A DNA stretch of 20,660 bases from NCBI GenBank assembly GCA_017608995.1, contig JAFCEU010000002.1, forward strand, positions 1 through 20,660. Direction: 5' to 3'. Source of the stretch: Candidatus Iainarchaeum sp. Lineage in GTDB: Archaea; Iainarchaeota; Iainarchaeia; Iainarchaeales; DTGL01. The position numbers and the translations under genes are program-made. Below are positions 13,569 through 20,122 of this stretch, in pieces. The notes below the pieces were generated by a model. That model did no database searches and had not been told where the DNA came from. It saw nothing but the letters and a program-made list of their open reading frames with translations. The first letter of the stretch is position 1. Every line of letters begins with the position of its first letter.

Positions 13569-15257
13569 TCACCTACTCTTTTCAGCTATTTTTTCTTCAC
13601 CTTTAGCTACTTTTTTAGAATCCTTCCCTTCAACTTTAAGCTCCTTGGAACTTTTTTCTTCCTTCTTTTCTAACTTGAGCTTTGTTAGCACTAACCACTC
13701 AAGCTTCTTTGCAATCTTTTCCTTATCTTTTTTAGTTATTTTGCTAAGTGCTTCGGCAATTTCAGGTATATACTTATAGAACATATCTCTTTTCATTCTT
13801 CTTTCTATCTCCGCTCTTTTTGCGGATATATAGCGAGCTGTTTTGCGTGCACAAACCATCAATGCTAAGCGCAACTCTTCCATAACTTCATCTTCATCAG
13901 CTATCGCTTGCTTTCCAGCACCGGTATATGGTACATGTACAGAAATGAAATTTACAAATATTGTTAGCGGCGTGTTTTCTAAATCTCTAACCCCGTATCT
14001 TTTCCAGTCAATGCTGTGCACAGCCTTTGTTATCGCACAGTTGCCAGCATCAAATAGTAGCGGCGCACGATTTGCAAAGCGCATTATTTCAACTTTAACA
14101 CCCTGCTCTTCACTCTGCGTCCTGTTGTTTCCATTTGTTGATATTCCTGCTTTGCCGCCATAGGCTATACCTATTTCAACTTGGAACGGGTAGCCACCTG
14201 CGTAAACCTTTGGCGGTCTTGTGAGCGTTACTACATATTCCGGCTGAACTATGCTTTCAAGAGATTTCCTAATCCGTTCTTCGCCAATTGGCCTTAAACC
14301 ATCAGCACTCGGAGCGAGGAACTTAATCTTCCTGAATGCACTTACTATTTGCTCTGCTTCACCCCACGTGAGCTTTTTAGGATCTTTATTGAGATCAAAT
14401 GAAACAAGCTTCTGGATCTTTTCTAATGCAGTATCGCCAATTCTCTCAAAATCATTTTTCAAGAACGAAGAAACCTTTTTTGCTTTTGTATGATGCGCCA
14501 TTGTTACTACGTCATCTACTGTTATGCCTGCCGGGTGCGGCTTCATCGCTTTTGGTGGTTTTGGAATATATGTGCTTGTTCTGTTGAATACTATTTTTTC
14601 GCCTTTAGGCGAGCGAAACGTTATTTTAGCATGTGGATTTGCTATGGCAGTTCTCCTTATATATTCAAGAGGGCCCATCACTGACTCCCTGTAAAGCACG
14701 CCCTTAAACCTTGCTTGAATCATAAGGCCCCTGAAGTTCCTATCAAGGTCGCGCATATTCTCTATTTTCGGTTCGTTTCTTTTTGGATCTATTGTAATCT
14801 CACAAGCAAAGGCTTTACCTTTCCCAGTGCCGCTTATCACTTTGATGGCTTTTCCTGTAGTCATCTGACTTAGCATTGTACAACCGCTAGCACCTATTCC
14901 TTGTTGACCTCTCATCTGCACTAATCTATGAAACTTTGTGCCTGCAAGAAGCTTACCAAGAGCTTTGCCAACAGTTTCCTTTGTTAGGCCAGGTCCATTG
15001 TCTTTCACAGTAATCTGATAATATTCTGGTCCGAGCTCATCTATTTTTACCTCAATTTCCGGCAGGATTCTTGCCTCTTCGCATGCGTCGAGCGAATTAG
15101 TTATGTATTCATGAACCACTGTTGTTAGCGTACGCACCTTTCCGTAAAGTCCAAGCATCTGCCGGTTTTTCTTGAAAAATTCAGCAACGCTATGCTCCTT
15201 AAACTCCTTTGCAAGTTTTTCGCCGGTAATAATCTCTTTTTTGAGTTCCCCCTCCAT
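13569..15257 (-). CDS. top6B: DNA topoisomerase VI subunit B
   Basis: GHKL ATPase subunit whose ATP-driven dimerisation gates DNA passage by the A2B2 enzyme. The Bergerat fold is visible: HEYITNSLDACEEA (E50 general base, N54, D57), VKDNGPGL (86-91) and MRGQQGIGASGCTMLSQMTTGK (115-136). The H2TH and transducer regions follow. The 562-residue length is normal, but the last 35 or so residues are a Lys/Glu/Ser-rich tail (EEKSSKELKVEGKDSKK) without family conservation. The start ATG 15257 has GGTG 6 nt upstream. The KH gene ends 14 nt before it, and its own TGA is used as part of the top6A SD, so the three form one operon. Confidence 0.97.
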   Translation of the reverse strand: MEGELKKEIITGEKLAKEFKEHSVAEFFKKNRQMLGLYGKVRTLTTVVHEYITNSLDACEEARILPEIEVKIDELGPEYYQITVKDNGPGLTKETVGKALGKLLAGTKFHRLVQMRGQQGIGASGCTMLSQMTTGKAIKVISGTGKGKAFACEITIDPKRNEPKIENMRDLDRNFRGLMIQARFKGVLYRESVMGPLEYIRRTAIANPHAKITFRSPKGEKIVFNRTSTYIPKPPKAMKPHPAGITVDDVVTMAHHTKAKKVSSFLKNDFERIGDTALEKIQKLVSFDLNKDPKKLTWGEAEQIVSAFRKIKFLAPSADGLRPIGEERIRKSLESIVQPEYVVTLTRPPKVYAGGYPFQVEIGIAYGGKAGISTNGNNRTQSEEQGVKVEIMRFANRAPLLFDAGNCAITKAVHSIDWKRYGVRDLENTPLTIFVNFISVHVPYTGAGKQAIADEDEVMEELRLALMVCARKTARYISAKRAEIERRMKRDMFYKYIPEIAEALSKITKKDKEKIAKKLEWLVLTKLKLEKKEEKSSKELKVEGKDSKKVAKGEEKIAEKSR

Positions 15258-15271
15258 TCTAACACCTTCTA

Positions 15272-15802
15272 TTAGAGTTCAAACTTCTCCTTAGTGAGTT
15301 TTCTCTCCTCGAGCCTTTCGAATGCTGTAGGAATTTCAGCACCACCAAGTATGTCGAGTATGATTGATTCTGCATCCTCGAGGTCATCTTCGAGGCCTAT
15401 CAATGCAATGGTATCACCATATACTGCCACAAAGCAGTTTGTTTCGTTCTCAATCCTCCTGCGAACACTTCCTTTAGTTCCTATTACTCTGGCTTTTTTT
15501 GTATGTATCGCCTTTCTACTCTTGCCAATTACCTCTCGCAGGCTTATGAGCCTTAGCTCATAGCAATCCTTTGCCAGCAGAATGGCTCTTTCTGGAGCGA
15601 AACCCCTTGCAATAGCCTTACATATCTTTTCTGCTTTAATCACATCGAATACATCGCTACCTTCAATTGTCACTTCACCAGTTTCACTATCAACAGTTAT
15701 TTTCGTTTTTGTTACCTGCTCTATCTTCCTTTTGGTTTTCCCTTTAGGCCCTATAAGCGCACCAATACGGCCCTCTGGCACTCGTAAATATTGCTCGGGC
15801 AT
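15272..15802 (-). CDS. Two-KH-domain RNA-processing protein (Pno1/Krr1-like)
   Basis: Archaeal counterpart of the eukaryotic small-subunit assembly factors Pno1/Dim2 and Krr1, thought to bind pre-16S rRNA. From ATG 15802 it has 176 residues and two KH modules. The first has GALIGPKGKTKRKIEQVT (GxxG = GPKG) and ITVDSETGEVTIEG. The second has RVIGTKGSVRRRIENETNCF (GxxG = GTKG). The conserved start is MPEQYLRVPEGRIG. An upstream in-frame TTG at 15829 adds nine hydrophobic residues foreign to the family. A TATA-like TTTTTTAAATG at about 15847-15857 on this strand gives it a promoter of its own after rio1. The order rio1, KH, top6B, top6A recurs in archaea as I know them. Confidence 0.92.
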   Translation of the reverse strand: MPEQYLRVPEGRIGALIGPKGKTKRKIEQVTKTKITVDSETGEVTIEGSDVFDVIKAEKICKAIARGFAPERAILLAKDCYELRLISLREVIGKSRKAIHTKKARVIGTKGSVRRRIENETNCFVAVYGDTIALIGLEDDLEDAESIILDILGGAEIPTAFERLEERKLTKEKFEL

Positions 15803-15862
15803 ATAAAAAACCAATAAACATGTTTCCAATCAAAGAAAGTGCAAAACATTTAAAAAATGAAT

Positions 15863-16606
15863 TTAAACGCTGTTTTTAAGCTCTTTTATTGCATTTTTCA
15901 TTTCTTCAGGCGTCTTCTGTAAGCCTTTTTTTCTGAAATAATTGCACATATTTTTCACATCCCTCTCGAAGAATTCCTTTGCATTTGGATGACTCAAAAG
16001 GACTGCTTGTCCACAATCTATTATCACAGGCTCATTGCGGTGGTTTAGGATGTTGTATTCTGAGAGATCAGCATGCACAAGTTTTGCTTTATAGACCATC
16101 TTTGCAAGCTCTTCCACAATCTTTCTATAAAGTATTTCAATATTTTCAAAAGGTGCCTCTTTTAGTGTTGGTGCCGCTTGCTCGTTTCCCACAAATTCCA
16201 TCACAAGCACGTTCCGGTAGAATGCAAACGGTACCGGCACGCGCACAGCAGCTTCAGTAAACTTCTCTAGATTTTTATATTCCTTCCTCGTCCACTGATA
16301 TACAATATCGCGCCTATCCGAGCTTACTCTTTTGAATCTTACATCGCCCTCAATATATGCGCGCATATTTCTGAAACTTGAAGTTTCAATCTTATATATC
16401 TTTACCGCTCGTGGATTACCTGCTTTATCCACTGCCTTGTATACATGAGCTTCTTTCCCGGTGCTTATTATATGTTCCAGATAATCGATATAACCTTTGT
16501 TTGCTAGCTCGTGCACCGCTTCTATCGTTTGATTATCGAAAACCTGGTTGAATATATTCCGTAATTTTTCCTCTTTTATAAAATCCTCCGCTGTATAGCT
16601 CTCCAT
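15863..16606 (-). CDS. rio1: RIO-type serine/threonine kinase Rio1
   Basis: Atypical protein kinase/ATPase acting in late small-ribosomal-subunit maturation. It has the kinase landmarks STGKEAHVY (48-56, Rio1 version of the P-loop), AVKIYK (Lys69), FVG hinge (138-140), VHADLSEYN (catalytic D180, N185) and IIDCGQAV (metal-binding D197). The STGKEA and HADLSEYN motifs and the 247-residue length separate Rio1 from Rio2, which has a winged-helix N-terminus absent here. The sequence IDCGQAV is slightly unusual compared with the common IDVSQSV. A 55-nt gap from aIF1A contains an AT-rich box near 16628-16640, so it may have its own leaderless or short-leader promoter. Its position next to the KH protein agrees with a joint role in 30S assembly. 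Confidence 0.94.
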   Translation of the reverse strand: MESYTAEDFIKEEKLRNIFNQVFDNQTIEAVHELANKGYIDYLEHIISTGKEAHVYKAVDKAGNPRAVKIYKIETSSFRNMRAYIEGDVRFKRVSSDRRDIVYQWTRKEYKNLEKFTEAAVRVPVPFAFYRNVLVMEFVGNEQAAPTLKEAPFENIEILYRKIVEELAKMVYKAKLVHADLSEYNILNHRNEPVIIDCGQAVLLSHPNAKEFFERDVKNMCNYFRKKGLQKTPEEMKNAIKELKNSV

Positions 16607-16661
16607 AAATATTATTCCTGCTTTGTAAAGATTTAAAATTAGATTTGAATTCGTGTCGGTT

Positions 16662-17003
16662 TTAAATAGGCAAGCCTTCCAGGTATCCTCTATTCGCTAA
16701 GTAATGCTTCTGGGTATTCGAATAACGCCAAACAACATCCGCTTTACTTGGCTGAAAATCCCAAATCTTTATTATAATTAGGTCTCCTTCTCTCAGCCAA
16801 ATGCGTTTTTTCATCCTTCCCGGAATTCTACAGTTTCTTTCCTTCGAGTCCTGACATATCGCCAATATCTTGTTTGCGCCAAGCAATTTACTCACTACCG
16901 CAAACATCTCATTTTCCTCTTTTTTCGGCAGCTTTACCTTTCTCATACCCTGCTGTTCTTCCTCGCTTGCATTAGTTATGTTTTCATCCCCCTCAGCCAT
17001 CAT
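16662..17003 (-). CDS. eif1A: Translation initiation factor aIF1A
   Basis: OB-fold factor bound in the A site of the 30S subunit during initiation; it promotes start-codon scanning or binding together with aIF1 and aIF2. The product is 113 residues, normal size. Conserved blocks are VVSKLLGANKILAICQDSKE, CRIPGRMKKRIWLREGD and DLIIIKIWDFQPSKADVVWRY. The N-terminal 25 residues are acidic and flexible. ATG 17003 and ATG 17000 are adjacent. The first overlaps the DUF424 stop in an ATGA arrangement, and an AGGTTGAT SD precedes it, so translation is likely coupled to DUF424. Confidence 0.96.
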   Translation of the reverse strand: MMAEGDENITNASEEEQQGMRKVKLPKKEENEMFAVVSKLLGANKILAICQDSKERNCRIPGRMKKRIWLREGDLIIIKIWDFQPSKADVVWRYSNTQKHYLANRGYLEGLPI

Positions 17004-17293
17004 ATCAACCTGTATATTTGTACATGAGGTATACCCTCTATTTTAATTATAGCCCGCTCACTTATTAAATCCTTCTTTAATGCAACGCTCACAACCTTTT
17101 TACCAACAAGGTTTATGTTATTGTGTTCATCGAGAAGCTTTGAAAGCCCCTCTTCACTAACTCTTTTGCCTTTATAGAAGCCCTCGCTTATATGAAAATC
17201 TACCTCGCCAAACTTTAATGTTTTTCCAATAAGCTCTGCATCGCAAGCCGCCAATACAGTTTTTGCACCCGCAACATGTATCTTACAGTACAT
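17000..17293 (-). CDS. DUF424 family protein
   Basis: A 97-residue archaeal protein matching my memory of DUF424, a family of unknown biochemical role often encoded between aIF2-beta and aIF1A. Visible features are an N-terminal beta-rich MYCKIHVAGAKTVLAACDAE, then a central KTLKFGEVDFHISEGFYKG, and a C-terminal GIPHVQIYRL end. There is no catalytic motif or membrane segment. The start lies 1 nt after the aIF2-beta stop and its TGA overlaps the aIF1A ATG, so it is locked into the initiation-factor operon. An association with translation initiation or tRNA/ribosome binding is inferred from context only. Confidence 0.85.
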   Translation of the reverse strand: MYCKIHVAGAKTVLAACDAELIGKTLKFGEVDFHISEGFYKGKRVSEEGLSKLLDEHNNINLVGKKVVSVALKKDLISERAIIKIEGIPHVQIYRLI

Positions 17294-17294
17294 A

Positions 17295-17696
17295 CTAATC
17301 CCTTAATGGTGCAATCGCACCGCATGCTGTACATTTAAGCATCTTAACGCCTTTTTGTTCTATTATTTTTGTATCCGGCCTGCCGCATTCGGTGCAGAGA
17401 ACAAATGTTTTTATGTAATCATCGATAATTCTTTGTATCTGCTCCTGTCTAAAAACGCCCTTTAGCACGAGCCTACCGGCATCTATACTTGCAGCAGTGG
17501 CGAGCTGCTTTGTTATATATTTTAAAGCGTGCTTTTCATTGCGATTGATTGTATCAAGGATTTTGGAAAAATTATTTACTACGGTCCTACTACCCTGTAC
17601 AAAACATTGCACCTTTGGCATTTCAAAGCGTTCGCGCTTAAGTGTTTTTTCAGGCATAGATTTATATGCGCGTTCAAGCATCTCTTCATACTTCAT
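17295..17696 (-). CDS. eif2b: Translation initiation factor aIF2 beta subunit
   Basis: Beta subunit of the heterotrimeric aIF2 that brings Met-tRNAi to the 30S subunit as a GTP complex. The 133-residue length is normal. It has the N-terminal helix that binds aIF2-gamma (YEEMLERAYKSMPE), the central alpha/beta domain (VQCFVQGSRTVVNNFSKI, KHALKYITKQLATAASID) and a C-terminal zinc ribbon. The ribbon cysteines are C101, C104, C122 and C125 (VLCTECGRPDTK, KCTACGAIAPLRD). Its ATG overlaps the OB-protein TGA as ATGA. The stop is TAG, 1 nt before the DUF424 ATG. Confidence 0.97.
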   Translation of the reverse strand: MKYEEMLERAYKSMPEKTLKRERFEMPKVQCFVQGSRTVVNNFSKILDTINRNEKHALKYITKQLATAASIDAGRLVLKGVFRQEQIQRIIDDYIKTFVLCTECGRPDTKIIEQKGVKMLKCTACGAIAPLRD

Positions 17697-18235
17697 TTTA
17701 CCACCTCTCGTTCGACAACTATTTCGTCTGCATGCACAAACTCGCTAAGCATCTGCTTCTTGTCAGCGTTCTTTGCTTTGTTCTTCTTTGCTCCGCTTTT
17801 TCCATCCAAGCGACTTTTTTGTTCTTTTTGTACATCTTTTATTGCTTGCGTAAATGCTTTTATTATTTCGAGCCTTTTGAACATTTCCTCTTTAAAACTA
17901 AGCCTTTGTATTCCTTCAAGCGCGATGAATAACCCATTGTTTCCTTGCCTTACTCTGCCTATGACCTTTACGGAGCTCCCTTCCTTAATATCTTTGAGTA
18001 ACTCCTGCGCATCTTCAAACGCCATAACATCGATAGTGTTAGTAAAGTCATCAAGCTTTATACTGGTAAAGTTTTCACCATCATAGCGCCTTACAACAAT
18101 ACCAAAAACACTTACTCTTGAAGCCTTCAGCTTGGACTTTGTAACCGCATAGCTTGGAACATACTGCTCAGCGACCTTTACAAACTCAGCATCCTTAAGC
18201 TCACTCAGCGGAATTCTCAGCGCGGTAGCTCTCAT
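17693..18235 (-). CDS. OB-fold (RPA32-like) nucleic-acid-binding protein
   Basis: A 180-residue protein with one OB-fold at about 38-115. It has RVSVFGIVVRR (strand 1), FTSIKLDDFTNTIDVMAF (strands 2-3), SSVKVIGRVRQGNNGLFIALEGIQRL (strands 4-5). This layout resembles archaeal RPA-associated or RPA32/Stn1-like proteins that bind single-stranded DNA. A helix follows (EEMFKRLEIIKAFTQAI), then a Lys-rich linker and the tail motif KKQMLSEFV (159-167), which looks like a PCNA- or clamp-binding box. It is the first gene of the aIF2-beta operon. The ATG overlaps nothing upstream; GTGAG lies a few nt before it as a weak SD. Its exact role is uncertain: ssDNA-binding accessory protein is the best guess, RNA binding the alternative. 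Confidence 0.75.
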   Translation of the reverse strand: MRATALRIPLSELKDAEFVKVAEQYVPSYAVTKSKLKASRVSVFGIVVRRYDGENFTSIKLDDFTNTIDVMAFEDAQELLKDIKEGSSVKVIGRVRQGNNGLFIALEGIQRLSFKEEMFKRLEIIKAFTQAIKDVQKEQKSRLDGKSGAKKNKAKNADKKQMLSEFVHADEIVVEREVVK

Positions 18236-18261
18236 CTATCTCACAGATAATTTTATTAAGG

Positions 18262-18350
18262 TAAAGTTATTAACTTTAAGGTTGTTGGAAGATATTTTGT
18301 TTTTTCTTCAGAAGCGATGTAGAAAGAGATATAAATATCCAACAACCTTA
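18262..18350. promoter_or_regulatory. Divergent promoter region with inverted repeats (OB operon / DedA)
   Basis: The 13-mer TAAGGTTGTTGGA (18277-18289) recurs as its exact reverse complement TCCAACAACCTTA (18338-18350), 48 bp apart. Overlapping the left copy is a palindrome TAAAGTTA-T-TAACTTTA (18262-18278, 8-bp arms). It coincides with the best TATA candidate for the OB operon, about 25 nt before a start site just upstream of ATG 18235. The right copy abuts the DedA TATA-like box ATATAAATATC (18329-18339). The arrangement looks like a paired operator controlling both directions. Confidence 0.55.
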
Positions 18351-18379
18351 TTTTAACATAGCTCGCAAGCGGTGATCCT

Positions 18380-19021
18380 TTGGAAAGAATAAAGTTGAAA
18401 AAAGCGAAGAGAACGCTTTCATCTACCGCTTTTAAGTACACTTTGGCCACTGCACTTGTGATAATATTTATTTATCTTGCCTATTCATATGTTTCCGCGA
18501 ACTATCAAAATTTTACTCCCGAGAATGTAAATAAGGTTCTGCAAACCTATGGTTTGCTTGGTATCTTTATTGCTGCCATAATTGCTAATGCCACTTTATT
18601 CTTTCCTGTTCCTTTAGATGTAGCCATGTTTTTTCTGGGCCAGTTTGATATCGGTTTTGGCATTGTGAGCCCTCTGGCACTGGGTTTCTTTGCAGGCCTT
18701 GGTTCTGCTATTGGCGAAATGAGCGGCTACATTGTTGGTACATTAGGCATTCGCAGCTTAGAAAAACTCAAAAAGAGTGAGCTTAAGCAGATAGATAGGC
18801 TTCAAAGGAAAATAAATAAATATGGCTTTTCAGTAATCGCATTGGCTGCACTAACGCCTTTTCCCTTTGATTTAGTTGGCATAGCAGCAGGATTAATAAA
18901 GTTCGATCCAAAGCATTTTTTCTTTGCATGCTCTGTTGGCAAGATTGTGCGCTATGTGCTCATTGCTTATGCCGGCTTGTTTTCAGTTAAAGCACTCGCA
19001 TGGTTTTTCGGCATAGCATAG
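18380..19021 (+). CDS. DedA/VTT-domain membrane protein
   Basis: A 213-residue SNARE-associated/VTT-domain (DedA, YqaA-like) protein; relatives act as lipid scramblases or flippases or affect membrane homeostasis. Segments: one TM helix at 22-40, a short re-entrant hydrophobic stretch at 57-75 with FFPVPLDVAMFF (74-85), a helix at 92-112, GEMSGYIVGTLG (112-123), a cytosolic amphipathic segment (LEKLKKSELKQIDRLQRK), and ALTPFPFDLVGIAAGLIKF with the family TPxPxxxxxxxAG pattern. A final TM at about 186-210 contains a conserved Arg (GKIVRY). The start is TTG 18380, supported by GGTGAT at 18371-18376. No in-frame ATG occurs before the first TM helix. It is divergent from the OB operon. The stop is TAG. 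Confidence 0.85.
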   Translation: MERIKLKKAKRTLSSTAFKYTLATALVIIFIYLAYSYVSANYQNFTPENVNKVLQTYGLLGIFIAAIIANATLFFPVPLDVAMFFLGQFDIGFGIVSPLALGFFAGLGSAIGEMSGYIVGTLGIRSLEKLKKSELKQIDRLQRKINKYGFSVIALAALTPFPFDLVGIAAGLIKFDPKHFFFACSVGKIVRYVLIAYAGLFSVKALAWFFGIA

Positions 19022-19044
19022 CTTGCTTTCAATTATTTAGCCTC

Positions 19045-19058
19045 GCTTAAATATTTTT
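19045..19058 (+). promoter_or_regulatory. TATA-like box of tRNA-Ser
   Basis: The sequence TTAAATATTTTT, centred near 19052, is about 34 nt before the tRNA 5' end. This predicts a start about 25 nt downstream and a leader of 6-10 nt. A second AT-rich stretch (CTTTATATAG, 19071-19080) is too close to the tRNA to be its TATA box. Confidence 0.45.
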
Positions 19059-19085
19059 CGCTTGTGAATTCTTTATATAGGCGAT

Positions 19086-19268
19086 GCCGGGATGGCGGAG
19101 CGGTCCAACGCGCCAGCTTGGAGCCTGCCCTTTTCTTTCTTTAGAAAAGAAAGAAAAGTGTAAGTTGCCCAAAAGAAAGAAAAATTTGATGCATAAATCA
19201 GTCAAAACTTTTCGCAGCCAATCAGCTGGTGAGCTTTGCTCGCGTGGGTTCGAATCCCACTCCCGGCG
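19086..19268 (+). tRNA. tRNA-Ser (GGA) with 100-nt intron
   Basis: Acceptor GCCGGGA pairs perfectly with TCCCGGC (19261-19267), and the discriminator is G73 (19268). The D arm is GCG...CGC. The anticodon stem is CCAGC/GCTGG with loop TTGGAG-A after splicing, anticodon GGA. The long variable arm GAGC-TTT-GCTC marks a class II tRNA. With G73 it identifies serine rather than leucine, which has A73. The T arm is GTGGG-TTCGAAT-CCCAC. CCA is not encoded. Exon 1 is 19086-19123 and exon 2 is 19224-19268, for a mature length of 83 nt. The intron is at the canonical 37/38 position. Confidence 0.95.
19124..19223 (+). other. tRNA-Ser intron with canonical bulge-helix-bulge
   Basis: The boundary folds into a textbook motif. 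Outer helix CCAGC/GCTGG, 3-nt bulge AGC on the 5' side, central 4-bp helix TTGG (19118-19121)/CCAA (19218-19221), 3-nt bulge TCA, and inner intron helix CTGC/GCAG. Cleavage within the bulges (AG|C and TC|A) gives 19123/19124 and 19223/19224, for splicing by the archaeal tRNA endonuclease. The intron interior has a 12-bp hairpin CTTTTCTTTCTT/AAGAAAGAAAAG (19130-19141/19147-19158). Confidence 0.9.
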
Positions 19269-19300
19269 TAGCACCATTTCTTTCAAAATTTAAAAATCAG

Positions 19301-19432
19301 CTAATGCCTCTTCCTAATTCTGCTCGCAAAGCCTCTTAGCTTGTGCTTCAAAGAACTGGCCTTTGTGCGTATCACGTGTTTAGCTCCGCTAGCTTTATGT
19401 TTTATCCTATGTACGAAAGAAAACTTTACCAT
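19301..19432 (-). CDS. Very basic 43-residue protein of unknown function
   Basis: A small protein starting MVKFSFVHRIKHKASGAK and ending RGFASRIRKRH. About two fifths of residues are Lys, Arg or His, with almost no acidic residue, so it should bind nucleic acid or ribosome. I do not recognise a family. Gene status is supported by signals in the right order. A TATA-like TTTTTAAATAATT (about 19470-19482) would start transcription near 19450, and GGTG lies 7 nt before ATG 19432. An in-frame GTG at 19483 overlaps the TATA box and is an unlikely start. It converges on tRNA-Ser and is divergent from the HD gene. It could be a small ribosomal or nucleoid protein; a spurious ORF remains possible. Confidence 0.5.
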   Translation of the reverse strand: MVKFSFVHRIKHKASGAKHVIRTKASSLKHKLRGFASRIRKRH

Positions 19433-19550
19433 TTTTGAGCACCACTCGCCTTTAACTTTAATTAGGCAATTATTTAAAAACACTGCTTAGTCTTCTGTTC
19501 GCTTTTGCTTTTGCAACAGCTTTTTTACCTTTTCTTAGTAAGCTTCTTTT

Positions 19551-20114
19551 ATGAGATTTCTTTCGTTCATGGAAATGGCCTTAAAGCTCAAGGATGTAAA
19601 GCGCACTGGTTGGCTTCTTCGCGAAGTACAAGAGCCTGAAAGCGTAGCAGCGCATAGCTTTAATGTTGCTCTGCTTTGCATGTTGTTTGCAGGCGAAGAA
19701 AAGCTAAATGTTGAAAAGTGCATAAAGCTTGCTTTAGTGCATGATTTGCATGAAGCTCTTTGCGGAGACCTAATATTAAAAGAGCACAATTCTGAGTATG
19801 GATTGGTGCTGCAGGCAAAAATCGCAGCAGAACGAAAATCCGCAAAGAAACTTTTTTCATTATTTCCCAAAAAGAAAAAAGAATTGCTTGAGCTAAGCAG
19901 AGAATTTTTCGAAAGAAAGACAAAAGAAGCAATTTTTGTGAAAGATATGGATCGCCTGGAAACATGCCTGCAGGCTTTTTACTATGCAAAGAAAAGGCGT
20001 TCCAATGTAAGCTTGGATGATTTCTTCAAGAAAGCAGAGCAAGAAATTAAAACGAAAACAGGCAAAGCTCTCTTTGCGAAGGTTAAGAGCGCCTATATGA
20101 AAACAAAGCAATAG
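19551..20114 (+). CDS. HD-domain protein, YfbR/HDDC2-like 5'-deoxynucleotidase
   Basis: A 187-residue metal-dependent HD phosphohydrolase. Residues in family positions are R18 in KRTGW, H35 in VAAHSF, H64-D65 and E68 in ALVHDLHEALCGDL, and D134 in KDMDRLE. These correspond to the metal and phosphate ligands of E. coli YfbR, which dephosphorylates dNMPs. The R-T-G-W pattern is shared with archaeal and eukaryotic HDDC2 relatives. Expected role is trimming of deoxynucleoside monophosphates in the cytosol; the substrate is not proven. Residues after 140 form a Lys-rich helical tail. ATG 19551 lacks an SD and may be leaderless, but its TATA box is weak. The stop is TAG, 8 nt before the converging protease stop. 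Confidence 0.85.
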   Translation: MRFLSFMEMALKLKDVKRTGWLLREVQEPESVAAHSFNVALLCMLFAGEEKLNVEKCIKLALVHDLHEALCGDLILKEHNSEYGLVLQAKIAAERKSAKKLFSLFPKKKKELLELSREFFERKTKEAIFVKDMDRLETCLQAFYYAKKRRSNVSLDDFFKKAEQEIKTKTGKALFAKVKSAYMKTKQ

Positions 20115-20122
20115 CTTAGCTA

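Noticed and set aside
18256..18450. 64-residue minus-strand ORF across the OB/DedA intergenic region
   Set aside because: It overlaps the DedA start and both promoter repeats, and has no recognisable composition or SD.
19047..19293. ORFs on both strands across the tRNA-Ser gene
   Set aside because: These are tRNA shadows. The class II tRNA with a perfect BHB intron explains the sequence.
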